Of a stretch of DNA of 64,000 bases, positions 23,036-34,577 are shown piece by piece. A program made the translations under genes and the position numbers. The DNA lies in assembly GCA_024811115.1 (NCBI GenBank), contig JAKOGH010000264.1, positions 61,017 to 125,016 on the forward strand, written 5' to 3'. The DNA is from Terana coerulea (Eukaryota > Basidiomycota > Agaricomycetes > Polyporales > Phanerochaetaceae). The stretch's first letter is position 1. Each line of letters starts with the position of its first letter. The notes beneath the pieces were generated by a model. The model was not told the DNA's origin, searched no databases, and worked only from the letters and a program-made list of their open reading frames with translations.

Positions 23036-23922
23036 AGGACCCTGGAAAATCCCTATAAAGGTTAGGGCAAAACCGGCCAAAATCGGACCTTCGATGTGCG
23101 GACAATTTTGGGCCCAGATGTCCGGATTCCGGGGAGACATAGCAAAAGTGCGAACTGTTGTCCGGATGACCGACAGACCTCAAATTTCGCGATTTTTGTC
23201 CGGACAGCCGAAAAATCGCTAACAATTGCTAAAAATTCCCTAAAATCGCGAATCTGGTGTTTGAATGCTTACTTAGTCTGGTAAGGTACTATGCAACTAT
23301 CGCTAGCGAGATCAGACAAAATATATCTCGTAAAAGTGCGAAAAGCAAATGACTATCCTTAAGGCCATGGGCTCACGGGTTTCAGTAAGCCCTCAACCTC
23401 TTGTGCTCTCGGTCGCGTCACTTTGGTTGTTCATGTAAAGGTTTGGCATCGGCACAATTTATTGCGATCTGTATAAAATACCTACCAAAATGAAGGCAGA
23501 ACGCAGGCGATGAGTTACCGGGAGCGGGTCAAGCTCTGCGCTTGCCGTGACGCCGCCGTGCTGGATATGGGTGGTCGCGCAATGCCGTGACGTGCCGACA
23601 TTGGCCCAAGCTACTACGGATAGTCATCCACCATGATCTATGTTTGATTCTACGCTAATTCTACGCCGCGAAACAAGTTCGAATGCGGGTGTTGCGTAGG
23701 GCTTCACACAACGGCCCTGGGGCCTGCACCATCAACCATCAAATTGAAGACCGGACATGCGGGAGACCTTCCGCACACGGCATGTCTGGTGTGCGGACGA
23801 TGTCCGGACTTTGGCCGCCATTTTGAGCAATTCTTGTCCGGATTTTCGGGCGGCCTCCGGCCGCCATGGCCAACCAGTGTCCGGACTTTGCCCTAACCTT
23901 TAGAGGGATTTTCCAGGGTCCT
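23036..23922. mobile_element. 887-bp hAT-like non-autonomous transposon
   Basis: The first 36 bases (AGGACCCTGGAAAATCCC...) are the reverse complement of the last 36 (23887-23922) with one mismatch, and an 8-bp direct repeat flanks the element. An 8-bp duplication is typical of the hAT superfamily. Near both ends the heptamer TCCGGAC and variants recur several times, in both orientations, like subterminal transposase-binding motifs. There is no transposase frame. Confidence 0.85.
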
Positions 23923-23930
23923 GTTCAACC
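23923..23930 (+). repeat. 8-bp target-site duplication, right
   Basis: GTTCAACC, identical to 23028-23035. Confidence 0.85.
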
Positions 23931-24078
23931 AAGTGATTGGTCGTCGATTGCTCGATAGCAGGGGACTTGCATGTCGGAGCTCGGCACCCGACCCTCCTGG
24001 GCGGGAAAACCTCGGAATGAAGAGTTCAGCTGCTCAGTCGTGAACCCGCCGTGGCGCACCTTCGACCAGCCCTGCAGA

Positions 24079-24088
24079 AGTATAAAAG
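24079..24088 (+). promoter_or_regulatory. TATA box of the beta-glucosidase gene
   Basis: AGTATAAAAG-type element about 105 bp upstream of the ATG at 24188. Confidence 0.6.
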
Positions 24089-24187
24089 CGTGCGGCTATT
24101 ACGCGGTACGCACTTCCCTGCTCATCAACCCCCAGAAATCTCCGGTGAACGCTTGATTTTCTCAGGAATTTCTGTCCATTTTCCAAG

Positions 24188-27100
24188 ATGCCTCCGTCTG
24201 ACTTTTGCGAAAGCGTCCATTGACGATGTCGTAGAACAACTTACTACCGATGAGGCTATCCTGCTCACCGCTGGAGTTGGCTTCTGGCATACCCATGGTG
24301 TCCCGCGTCTCGGCGTCCCACCCTTGAAAGTCAGCGACGGACCTAACGGTACATATCCTCAGCCTTTATTTCGCTGTTATTGAGTTCACCTGATTTCCGT
24401 GTCTAGGCGTCCGGGGAAACCACTTCTTCATGAGCACTCCTGCCAAGTGCTTGCCGTCCTCCACCGCCATGGGCGCCACATTCGACACGGAACTTATTGA
24501 ACAAGTCGGCCGGCAGCTCCTAGCGGAAGAGGCAAAGATCAAAGCGGCTTCCATCCTGCTCGCGCCTACGTGCAACATCCAGCGTAGCCCACTCGGAGGT
24601 CGGTCGTTTGAGTCCTTCTCCGAGGATCCCCACTTGTCTGGCATGATTGCGACCGCGTACGTGAGAGGCGTCCAGGATGGCGGTATCGCTACCGCTATCA
24701 AGCACTTCGTTGGGAATGACAAAGAAAATGACCGGATGGGATCCGACTCCGTCATGTCCGAGCGTGCTCTGAGGGAAGTGTACCTCATGCCCTTCATGCT
24801 CGCGCAGAAGTACGCCCAGCCTTGGTCGTTCATGACTGCGTAAGCCACATTTCTCCCAAACCATGCGCACCGTTTCTTACATTCTGCAACCTAGCTACAA
24901 CCGAGTCAACGGTACTCATGTATCGGAAAACCCCAAAATCATCCAAGAAATCCTCCGAAAGGACTGGGGCAGTGATGCCCTCGTTATGAGCGACTGGTTC
25001 GTTCATATCCTGTTTTCTGTGAAGGCTGAGCTGACTATATGCGTATGCAGGTTCGGAGTCTACTCTATCGACCACGCCATAAATGCCGGTCTTGACCTCG
25101 AGATGCCGGGTACGAACAAGTGGCGTACTCTTGATCTTATGAACCGCTCGTACGTAGATCACGGCAATGCTGTGGAGTTCGCCTCTCATGACAAGTGTTA
25201 CAGGATTGGCAGTCGCAAGATCACCGCTCGTACAGTGAAGCAACGGGCTAGGAAGGTGTTGGAATTGACTCAGAAGTGTGCACAGCGTGCGCCGGAGGTA
25301 ATCCAAGCGAACTTCGGCCAGGTCCTACTCGTATTCACAAAATGTACAGATCTTGGATGGCGACGGCTTGGAGTACACCAAAGAGTCCGAGGCGGATTCC
25401 GCGCTGATGCGTAGCCTTGGTGCCCAGTCGATCGTTCTTCTGAAGAACGATGGCGGCCTACTTCCTCTGAGACCCAAGGTACGCCCATGGCCGCCTTCGG
25501 ACGATACACTCTGATGCCAACTCTCATACTGGCGCACAGGAGCAAGGTGTCAAAAAGATCGCCATCGTTGGCGGGAACGCCAAGGCTATCGTCCTCAGCG
25601 GCGGTGGCTCCGCGTCCTTGAAGCCGAGTTACTTCATCAGCCCTTACGATGGTATCACCAAGGCTCTAGGAGAGGTCGACGCGAACGTCGAGGTTACCTA
25701 TTGCGAGGGCGCACGGAGTGAGTGTAGTGCACCTTGGTCGCCATGAACTGCCGCATCTGACTACACGCGAATTTCAGCCTACAGGACATTGCCCACTCTC
25801 GACTACGACTTGCAGACTGAGGCCGGAAAGCGCGGGTGGACGGCTACCTGGTTCGCACATGAGAGCGACGACAGTATGATTCCTCTGAAGGAGCCGATCA
25901 AGACCCAATACGTCGACGAGACCAGGATGTTCATTAGGTATGTGTAGCGTATCTGTACCTACAACTGCTATTGACGAAGACAAGCACATCTTACCCGGCA
26001 GGAATCACACACCGCTGGTCGCTGAAGCTTAACGGTCTGCTGAAGCCCCGAGAGACGGATACCCTTTTCGAATTCGGTCTCATCGCGGCGGGCAGAGCCA
26101 AGGCAAGTGTAACTGCATCATGATCAGCTTTTTAGCCTCTTAACGGTCGTACTGCAGCTCTTTGTTGATGACCAGCTCGTCGTTGACAACTGGACCAAGC
26201 AACGCCGTGGCGAGTACTTCTTTGGCAGTGGCAGCGAGGAAGAGAAGGCGACCTTCCCGTTGAAGGCTGGCGTCGCCCATAAGATCCGCGTGGAGTACTG
26301 CAACGTCCGCGCGCCGGCCGAGGACGATCCCAACGAGGCGGTCATGGACTCCAACCCCGGCATCCAGCTCACCGGCGCAGAAGTCGCCGATCCCGACGAG
26401 CTTATCAGCACAGCAGTGAAGCTCGCGTCGGAGGCGGACGTCGTCATCGCTGTTGTCGGTCTCAACGCGGATTGGGAGTCTGAAGGCTATGACCGCACAA
26501 CTCTTGCTTTGCCCGGCCGCACGGACGAGCTTGTCTCAAAAGTTCTTGCGGCAAACCCCAAGACGGTCGTCGTCACGCAGGCCGGCTCGAGCATTACCAT
26601 GCCATGGGCGGACGAGGTACCTGCTATTGTCCACAGCTGGTACCTTGGTAATGCAACTGGTGCTGCTATCGGAGACGTCCTGACGGGCAAGGTCAACCCA
26701 AGCGGGCGACTCAGTTTAACCTTCCCGAAGAGACTGGATGACGTACCAAGCCATGGGCACTTCCACACTGAACATGGAAAAGTGAGTGCCTATATTGTTT
26801 CCCTGCCAGAACGACACGCCGACCAGACTCTGGATAGGTTCGATATGCAGAAGACCTCTTTGTTGTAAGTGTCTTCTCGTTAACGCATGATGGCAGAAAG
26901 TTGACCTGTCTTTACAGGGCTACAAGCACTATCATCACAGAGACATCGCGCCGTTGTTCCCCTTCGGGTGCGTTGCGTTTCTTCCACGAGGAACGTGGCT
27001 AACCAATCCATTCAGTCACGGGCTGTCTTACACAACCTTCGAGTACTCCAACCTCAAGCTCTCGGAGCCATCGTTCGCCAACGGCGATCTGTCGGTCACT

Positions 27101-27430
27101 GCGTCGGTCACTGTATCCAACACCGGGTCCGTCGCAGGATCCGATATCGTTCAGCTTTACATCACGCTTCCGACCACGTCTGAGCTCACCCACCCGCCGC
27201 TGATGCTGAAGGCGTTCACCAAGGTCCGCGACATTGGCCCAGGGCAGAGCGCGATGGCGACCGTCAAGCTTGACAAGTACGCCGTGTCGTACTGGGAAGA
27301 GCGCATCAGCCGCTGGGTCGTCGAGCGTGGCGAGTACGTCGTGAGGGTCGGTCCGAGCAGTGCACCGCAAGATTTGAAGCTTGGGGCGAAGCTTACTTTA
27401 AAGCAAGGGTTCGAGTGGGATGGGATATGA
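24188..27430 (+). CDS. GH3 beta-glucosidase with PA14 insert (frameshift after the start codon)
   Basis: A long, strongly conserved GH3 protein from about a dozen exons. Motifs in order: [44 protein letters not shown] with the nucleophile Asp, [11 protein letters not shown], a PA14-type region ([18 protein letters not shown]), then [16 protein letters not shown] and a C-terminal fibronectin III-like domain. It hydrolyses terminal beta-glucosyl residues, for example cellobiose; no signal peptide is seen, so it is probably intracellular. Oddities: ATG 24188 gives MPPSDF, but the next base is one T too many (TTTT at 24203-24206), so the start is one base out of frame with [12 protein letters not shown]. 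The intron 25150-25203 is 54 nt with no in-frame stop. The intron before LFVDDQ (starting near 26104) uses a GC donor. Without the extra T the gene would be intact. Confidence 0.88.
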
Positions 27431-28142
27431 TGCGGTTTATGGACTTGGAGGACATGGAATGTAACATTAGGCGTCGGCAGGCCTGGCCACCTGCCACTCG
27501 GTATCAGGAACCGGTGACCGTTAAATATTGAAAATTCCTCTCACATCTGTTCTTTAGCGACGGAAGACTGCCATCTCTCCATTGACGATTTGAGCAGTGC
27601 TTTTGGCTCGCAGCGAAGCGCCCATTTGAATTGACACTCACACATGCACCCCCTCCTCGGTCAATTTGGCCGCAGAGATCTAACGTAAGCCAGTCATAAT
27701 TTGTAGCGATCCCATGCTGACAATGGCTGGGCCTCTATGTTCGCAGAATAGTTGCTAGGCTGGATACACCCAACCAGTGTGCTTACTAAGAGCCAGTTCG
27801 TGGTCGGACTGTGTTGCTGCGGCGTCTAATGACGTCGAGTCGCATATGGCGTAACATAGATGACGGTCGGTGATATTCGCATCTTATTCGTTCAAAAATC
27901 GCTAACCGACATGGTAAACAAGGTCTTGGCGTTGATAAGACGCCTGTACTGGGTGTTTGACGTGGGCCCAGCAAGCCTTCCGGAATGAGAAAGACCTCGC
28001 GAAAACGTACGTAGTAAGCAGAATGACACGCCACTCTACTTGCTGACAGGGGGCTTTCCAGCGCTCCCAGTCATGAACTCGGAAGCGGAGACAATCCGTG
28101 TGGTAAAGTGACTGGTCATTTTCTCTGTGCCTGTCGACGAAC
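27431..28142. other. intergenic
   Basis: 3' flank of the glucosidase and promoter of the glutathione transferase; no gene recognised. Confidence 0.45.
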
Positions 28143-28150
28143 AGTATTTA
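28143..28150 (+). promoter_or_regulatory. TATA-like element of the GST gene
   Basis: AGTATTTAAGG, about 90 bp upstream of ATG 28239. Confidence 0.4.
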
Positions 28151-28238
28151 AGGTCGAGATGTGCAACCTGATACTGCATCCCATTTCCTGCACTACAGCT
28201 CACATCGAATCCTACACGCGTCCTCCACACTTGCAAAC

Positions 28239-29052
28239 ATGGTGCTGAAACTCCACGGAAACCAACTGTCCACCTGCACCAAGCGCGTCGCCGTCGTCTT
28301 GAAGGAGAAGAACGTACCTTTCGAAGTCGTCAAGGTCGACTTCGTCACCGGCGAGCACAAGTCTGCCGAATATATCGAGAAGCAGCCGTTCGGCCAGTTG
28401 CCGTACATCGACGACGATGGCTTCATCCTCTTCGAAAGCCGCGCCATCGGCCGCTACATAGCCGCGAAGTATAAGGACCAGGGTACACCGCTGCTCCCAG
28501 AGGACTTGAAGGCGGTCGCCAAGGTGGAGCAGGCAGCAAGCATCGAGACCTTTAACTTCGATCCTTTCGCTTCGGCCATCGTTCACGAAAGAGTCTTCAA
28601 GCCGTAAGCTATAATTCTCTACCCGTTTGTAACCGGAGATTTATCAGCACATTCCACAGTCTTTTTGGCTCTCAGCCTACCGATGAGGAAAAGGTCAAAT
28701 CGTTGGCCACCGCCTTGGACGCGAAGTTGGACGGGTACGAGGCTATTCTCTCCAAGCAGAAGTACCTCGCCGGTGACGTAAGCATACACTTCCTTGCTCA
28801 GCATAAAATGAATACCTACCTTCGTCTGCAACCAGGAAATTACCGTCGCCGACCTGTTCCATCTCTCCTACGGATCTTTGCTCGCCACGGCTGGCTTCCA
28901 ACTACTTAGAGGATCCTGCCAAGCGACCCAATCTCGCAAGGTAAGCGTACAATTTGATCGTCGATCGCATGTGCTAAGTTGTCAATCATAGGTGGTGGAA
29001 GGACATCTCCTCCCGCGCGTCCTGGCAGGCTGTCAAGGACGGCCAGTTCTGA
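28239..29052 (+). CDS. glutathione S-transferase, phi-like, with apparent +1 frameshift
   Basis: Start MVLKLHGNQLSTCTKRVAVV. The N-terminal thioredoxin-fold domain shows the STCTKR active-site region, QPFGQLPYIDDDG and FESRAIGRYIA, which bind glutathione. The helical C-terminal domain follows (KYLAGD, EITVADLFHL, then YLEDPAKRPN and WWKDISSR). Three introns fit in phase. After ..YGSLLATAG the conserved reading continues only in the next frame as SNYLEDPAKRPNLAR: one extra base, probably a T near 28896, sits in GGCTTCC. Read as given, the protein would change frame and stop early. The role would be conjugation of glutathione to electrophiles, such as phenolic extractives, in the cytosol. Confidence 0.82.
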
Positions 29053-29661
29053 TGAAATGGTCTGAGGTCAGGTTCATGGGGCATCGCGGCTGGACGATTG
29101 GAGTACAGTAGCTTTTCGGAACAACTGCATAGATTGTGGGGATTCGCGTTTGGTCTACATCTGCCAATACTTGAATGTACATGGACTATTGGATTGTGGT
29201 AGGATCTGGGATTGCTAGATGTTGATTGCTTGGTTCGCCAGTTCACTCCGGCGGCTAGTGGATCTACGCGCTTGCGCCACAAGGTTTCAGCCCATGTTAG
29301 GTGATGACTGGCGCGGGTGCATTTGCGAGGCGCTCCCGTACAGTATAGCAAGGTCGTGTTGGCTGTAGTGGGATGACCCCCATCAAACACGTCGCTAACC
29401 TTTGGTATTTGTTTTACACCCTGTTCGTAATGTACAACTAACAGAGACGCCTTTCTTCGCGCCGGCACAATTAGATGTACTGGAGCATGGTCGCCTTGAG
29501 TAAAAGATTAACGTATAAGTATGTTGGCGATAAGTAGTGTGAAGGTTATAAGTCAGTAATCCAGGAAAGGTTGAGGGTAGGAAGGTAAGCACGGTAAGTG
29601 AGTAAAAGCTTATGTCGTTCATTGTGCACACAAGTGTGCCCAAAGCGCATTCAGCGTCTAC
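29053..29661. other. intergenic
   Basis: No protein gene supported between the GST gene and the tRNA. Confidence 0.45.
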
Positions 29662-29732
29662 AGCAACTTGGCGCAGGGGTAGCGCGCGGGGCTCATAACC
29701 CCGAGGTCGCTGGATCGAAACCAGCAGTTGCT
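29662..29732 (+). tRNA. tRNA-Met (CAT)
   Basis: A complete cloverleaf of 71 nt without intron. The 7-bp acceptor stem AGCAACT/AGTTGCT pairs perfectly. The anticodon stem is CGGGG/CCCCG around CTCATAA, with anticodon CAT at 29694-29696. The T arm is GCTGG-ATCGAAA-CCAGC. A run of seven T at about 29781 may end Pol III transcription. The T loop is ATCGAAA rather than TTCGAAN, which might suggest an initiator, but the acceptor stem pairs fully, so I leave initiator versus elongator open. An identical copy lies at 38024-38094. Confidence 0.93.
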
Positions 29733-30660
29733 ACGAGTTTGATCCACGTTCCCCATGCGGGAAATGTTCATCTTAACTGAACTTTTTTTCTTCTTGGCTT
29801 TTAATCCCCATGTCTTTCAAGTTTCTGCACATATTCCGCAACGCTTTCGTTTTACGTTGCCTAACGCGAAGAAGGCTTGTTGGCTTGTCATTATCGCCGA
29901 CAATGTCAGTTGTTTCATATTACTGTCATAGTAACTCACTTTGAACTTTGAAGTCAAGGATAAGATCATCTGGCGAGCACTTTTTGGGAGACTCGGTGTA
30001 AGACTGCTGGCCGGCGGTCTTCACTGGAGTGCTCAGTCACGCTCGGAAGAACTGGACTGAGCTGTATTGATAACCTGACAGGTGATACAACGGAGGTGGT
30101 GGTGCGAGCTAGAGTACACTATAACGAACAGCGAGTGAGAACGACAATGATGCTTACGTAACTGCCTAAAGTAGTAACTGTATACAAGTACAGGTTACAC
30201 TCGGACCATTTTTTTCTTGAAGTTGACTCCGAGCCAGGAGTGCTTGAGTTACATGTCAACGGGCCCTTGAGATATGTGGGGCCAATAACTATGAGTAAAG
30301 CCTAACAGAACCTTGTTGGTTTTTCTGTGATTAATATTACAGGCATACACAGCGCTGAGTATGCGACACTGCCTCCCCGGTCTATGCAACACCCGATACA
30401 TTTCTTGACATCCGTGCAATGTCAAGGCTCGGAACTTCACAAAATATTCTCTGCTATGGTCTGCAAGTATGCCCTGGCATCTTTGATGAATTTCAAGTAT
30501 CCTACAGGTCTGCGCGAGACCGACGATGACGACGTCGCTGCGGTTACGGGCGTAGTACCTTGCTGTATAAGGCAGGTGTCGCATAGAGAGGGGGGATGTC
30601 GCATAGAGCAGGTTATGCCTATAGCACAGATGAGACCTGTTCCTCCCAGTTTATTGCTGA
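29733..30660. other. gene-free stretch
   Basis: No supportable gene. A possible TATA element (CATATAATAAG) for the next gene lies near 30668. Confidence 0.4.
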
Positions 30661-30847
30661 TAAAAGCATATAATAAGTTGGCTGCATTACTTGATCGTAG
30701 TGCGCCTAAACCTACTCCGCCATGTGGCGCTGTTTGTCCGAAGGGCTTGTGGCGTGGGAGAAATGCTCATACTTATCCATTCGATCTGAACGGCGCTTGT
30801 TTGACTTTTTCTTCGCAACCACCTCCACTCAGCGACTCTCCAGAAAC

Positions 30848-32589
30848 ATGTCTCTTTCCACCCACCGCGTACAGCTCTCAGTCAATGCACAGGTCCAAGC
30901 CATGCTCGCTAGCGCCCGTATGGGCGTTGTGATGCAAACCATGAGCAGCTCGTTCTTTGGCGGCGATGAATTCCGCGCTGCTCCCCTGCAGAACCCTCCT
31001 ATTGCCACTGGCATGACTGACAGCATTCAAAAACTGAAGGCTCTGGTACTGAAGTCTCAGGCTTTAGCGGAGGACGAGTATAAAAGGTGCGGCTATGCCT
31101 TCACTGTGCGTCATGTATTATTCCCTGACCACCTGAACGTCTTTAGATCCCCGTCCTACTTCGTCGGATCCGGCATCTCTTCCGGGTATATTACGATGCC
31201 AAGCTATCTGGGCGAAAGCCTTCCGAGTTCAAGTTCTGCGATACCTCAGATATCGCCGATGTAGGCCTCGATCTTCATGAATGCGGCCTCACACTGCAAC
31301 TCATCCCCGCCCGGCTCCGCGCACTCTTCCGATGCGCCCCCGACATGGACACTTTCCTTCTCGACGAGTCGCTCGATCTTGGCAAGTGGCGCAAGGAAGC
31401 ATTCGCTCGAACTGAGGCGGTCGCTGCTGATCCAGAGTCCACAGACGACGATCGCATGGAGGCTGGCGAGATCGAGGAAAAAGCTGGCAAGGACCTTGCG
31501 GCGTACCAGATGGTGTTCTTTGTTGGCGACCTGCTCGTAGCCTTGGTTTTGATGAAGCCCAATAACGACAAAGAAATCAGGCGTGCGAAACGCGCCATGG
31601 ACCGTCTCGTGGAGTATTCCAGCGCGCCGGAGTATCGCAAGGCGAATGCTCTTGGAGATCCCCTGACCGATGCGATGCGGCCCTTGTATGGCAACTCGGA
31701 CGCACTCCTTCAATTCGCACATTCAGGCGGATTGCCCGCATTGTTCGACGACTGGGCACGTCTTTTCTCTCCGTATGCCCTTCATTGGTTAATTTATTTT
31801 GTATTTTCTATCAGGCCTCTGCGACCGCCAAGAACGGCTACATCAACTCTGCTGTCGAGTCCTTGCCGGATAGTGCTTGGGACCATCAGACCCCTGCATC
31901 CCTTCTCGGTGTCATGCAAGGCCTGATCAACAAACTTGAAGTCGATGGCGAAGAAGTAGTGGTATGCTTTCTTTATCTTTCCTCCAATGTTCACATGTCT
32001 CTAACTCTAGCTTCGTAGGGCACGAAGCTCTTCGCCCGTTTCATCCAAAACATCTTTACGCGGTACGGCCTCGAGGCCTTCGAGGCTGGGGCGACCCTCT
32101 CCTCATCCTGCATTCTCTTCTACTTTCCTGCACCGCCGCATCTCACGTCACCCCGAGACTTACGGCACGCTCGTTTCCATACGCACGCTGCTGCGGTCGT
32201 ACACTCGAATCCCGCCGGCGACGAGGCAGCGCCATGGATGGATGATCCTCAGCCTGTCCGGTCGATGGGACTGCATCACTTTGTTCGGATGTGCAAACGC
32301 GGGTTGTTCTGAGAAGCTGGAGTTGCTGAAGCTGAAAGCGAACAGGAAGAGAGGCGTCAGGAATGCAGAGGTTGAGGAAAGGCTGTATAAGTGGGGTGGC
32401 AAAAGTATGCCGTGCTCCAAGTGAGTCGCACTGCTTTTCATGCATTGAGCATATCACTTATATCATCTGCGCAGTTGCAGACTGGTTTCATACTGCTCGA
32501 AGGAGTGTCAGAACGCGCACTGGCGCACTCACAAGACCGCCTGCAAGAGCAAGACTGAGAAGGAAAGGGCGGAGATGGAAGACGTCTAA
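30848..32589 (+). CDS. MYND-type zinc finger protein
   Basis: Probable start MSLSTHRVQLSVNAQ at 30848 (an ATG at 30722 in the same frame is possible). A long helical region without known domain (GLDLHECGLTLQLIP; DMDTFLLDESLDL) leads to a C-terminal MYND finger: CANAGC, then PCSNCRLVSYCSKECQ and HWRTHKTAC, ending KERAEMEDV at 32589. MYND fingers bind zinc and proline-rich peptides. Introns: a short one, 31106-31146 (41 nt), one ending near 31815, one ending at 32018, and one inside the finger. Two joins are awkward. The intron before ASATAKNGY fits the frame only with a GC donor (after DDW near 31755). Between 32100 and 32200 the frame must slip by one base to reach HPETYGTLVSIRTLL. The gene is clear but its exact protein is not. 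Confidence 0.7.
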
Positions 32590-32769
32590 GCATGGAGCTC
32601 GCGAGATGGGTTCAGTTGCCCGTGATGGTTGCGTACTCAATGAACACATGTCACATTCTAAAGAACTTATACGTGCTATTGAACTGAAAGGCTCAAGACT
32701 AAAGGCTATGCGACCTATCTCGCTATCGCTTTCGTGAAAACTCAGCCCACGGTATCATATTGAAGTTAC

Positions 32770-33675
32770 CTAGCAGACCGACGCTCGGTGATATCCCAAT
32801 AGTTCCCAAGGTGACCAGCCGGTCCCCACCTCTTCATTTGGCCAAACTTTCGGAGCCTCACTTTGCTCATCGGCCTTGTGTGGAGTGCCTTCAATAGAAG
32901 GAGCTTCACGGGTTTCATCCTGTCCAGACTCTGCGTCAGTAGACTGTTGACGTTCAGGTGAGTCCGCCGCGACAACTTCGTGAGCGGTGGTATCCTCCGC
33001 CCCTACCCGGCTGGTGCAATCCTGAACGTCCTCGGATTTTTCAGGTGACGGTGTCGACGTCGGTGTCAGTGTCAGTGTCGCGGTCGGGGTCGATGGCGCG
33101 GATACGATGTCTGAGTCATCTATCAATGTGGTAGCATCGTTCTCCACGTCTAGCGGGTAGAGTGGTTCATGTTCATCTTCGATGATGGGCTGTACAGCGT
33201 ACTGTTCCTCGAGGCGAGGACTATCTATCCGATGTACGGCGGCTTCATGGGCCACTACACCGGCCACGATTTCGACGTCACTTTGCGGCCTGTCGTCTGC
33301 GCCTTGCATATGGTCTTCTTTCGCCTCGGTAGGAATCATGGCGGTTGTGTCAATTTTGATGTTCGTTTCCCAACGTTCTCTGTCCTCCCAGCCGTCGAGT
33401 ACGATAGGACGCCAGGGGCGCGGAGGGCTGCTTGCCCCGTCAAGCCGCCGTTTGGCGTATGCGTCCACTTTCTCGGTGAACATTTCCCATGATTCGTAGT
33501 AGTAATGTGGTACCGCCACAGACTCCAAGTCCGTTGAAGAAGGCCAAGACTTTATGCCAGGAAGTCGCCAGCGTCTGTCCTCCGGGCCAGAATGTGAATG
33601 CATGCAGTGGCCAGCTGGAGCGATTGGTAACCGCGCAGGTATATGAGAGTGGTCCTCGCCTTCCGTGGGTGGCAT
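32770..33675 (-). CDS. acidic, disordered hypothetical protein (301 aa)
   Basis: A single 301-codon frame from MPPTEGEDHSHIPARLPIAP to ..WELLGYHRASVC. The N-terminal 100 residues contain Trp/Tyr-rich segments (HYYYESWEMFTEKVDAYAKR, WRPIVLDGWEDRERWE) that look structured. The remainder is Glu/Asp/Ser/Thr-rich and likely disordered, with a Thr-Pro-Thr repeat tract. No family recognised. It converges with the MYND gene about 180 bp away. Confidence 0.55.
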   Translation of the reverse strand: MPPTEGEDHSHIPARLPIAPAGHCMHSHSGPEDRRWRLPGIKSWPSSTDLESVAVPHYYYESWEMFTEKVDAYAKRRLDGASSPPRPWRPIVLDGWEDRERWETNIKIDTTAMIPTEAKEDHMQGADDRPQSDVEIVAGVVAHEAAVHRIDSPRLEEQYAVQPIIEDEHEPLYPLDVENDATTLIDDSDIVSAPSTPTATLTLTPTSTPSPEKSEDVQDCTSRVGAEDTTAHEVVAADSPERQQSTDAESGQDETREAPSIEGTPHKADEQSEAPKVWPNEEVGTGWSPWELLGYHRASVC

Positions 33676-34577
33676 ACTAGACGAGGGACGGCTCTGAAAA
33701 GAGCAGAAATTTCAGCACAGCCGTTTCCGAAGTCAGTTGTGCTCGTACCTGACTATGGGCGTGAAGGCTGCTGCCATCGCACAGAATACGCTGTAAGCTC
33801 GCGGTCATATCTGGACAGGGCTGTCTGTGGTAGAGCAAGTACGAAGTCAGGAGTTGAAGCTGAAGAGGTGGCCGTACGAGCGAGTTTTTGTACCCCATCA
33901 AAGGGTGGCCGCCGCAGGCCACTTTCAATTATTCTCTTTGTTCGCCTTCGACTAGCCTCATGTACAATCCGGCACAGAAATAGAGTCTCTGCACAAGAAC
34001 ACTGCACAGCAGACCGATGAATGTGAATGTAGCGCATTGCATACGGGTGAAGCTGGGACGGCGTCGATGGGGAAATGGTGGCGACCAGAGACTTTGTGGC
34101 GCGGGGTCCGGGGAGGTCAAAACACGTGGCTTCCGCGTGGCAAGGTCGCCGGCATTGCAGGACGCGGCAGCGGCAAACAGGCAAACATCGAATGCAGAGA
34201 GAGCTCGGGGCAACACAAGTACGCGAACAGCAGCAACTGAAATGCGAGGATTGTTATAAGGAACCCCCTCGAAAGTCCGTGAATAGGGAGACGATGGATG
34301 CAGCGAATGCCGATATTACGAAAAGCGGATAATATTGAACGAACAGGAGAAAATGGATGGAGCGGGGATGATTGCTGGGTGCGATGGGTATACGCGATGG
34401 AAACAAGCGAGCAAACTGCGACATACGAAAACATAAACACCATCGAGGGAAACAACACAAGCCTTCTCTTCAACAACCTACGACACTTGTTGAGCGCGTC
34501 TGACCAGATGAGGACGATGGAAAGAACGCACCTGAGACCGACTAATGCCTCCATGGTATCGTTTCACCTAGCTACCA
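33676..34577. other. gene-free or unresolved stretch
   Basis: Several medium frames overlap on both strands, including a 145-codon hydrophobic one on the minus strand (34117-34554), but none has a family signature or clear composition. Part may be the 3' UTR of the F-box gene. Confidence 0.35.

Noticed and set aside
24051..24187. Upstream ATG (24051) as true start of the beta-glucosidase, avoiding the frameshift
   Set aside because: The frame would pass through the TATA box at 24079-24088 and add about 45 residues unlike any GH3 N-terminus; MPPSDF at 24188 fits better.
34117..34554. 145-codon hydrophobic minus-strand frame
   Set aside because: Hydrophobic stretches arise easily from T-rich DNA; no conserved pattern, no splice partners, and it sits where the F-box 3' UTR is expected.
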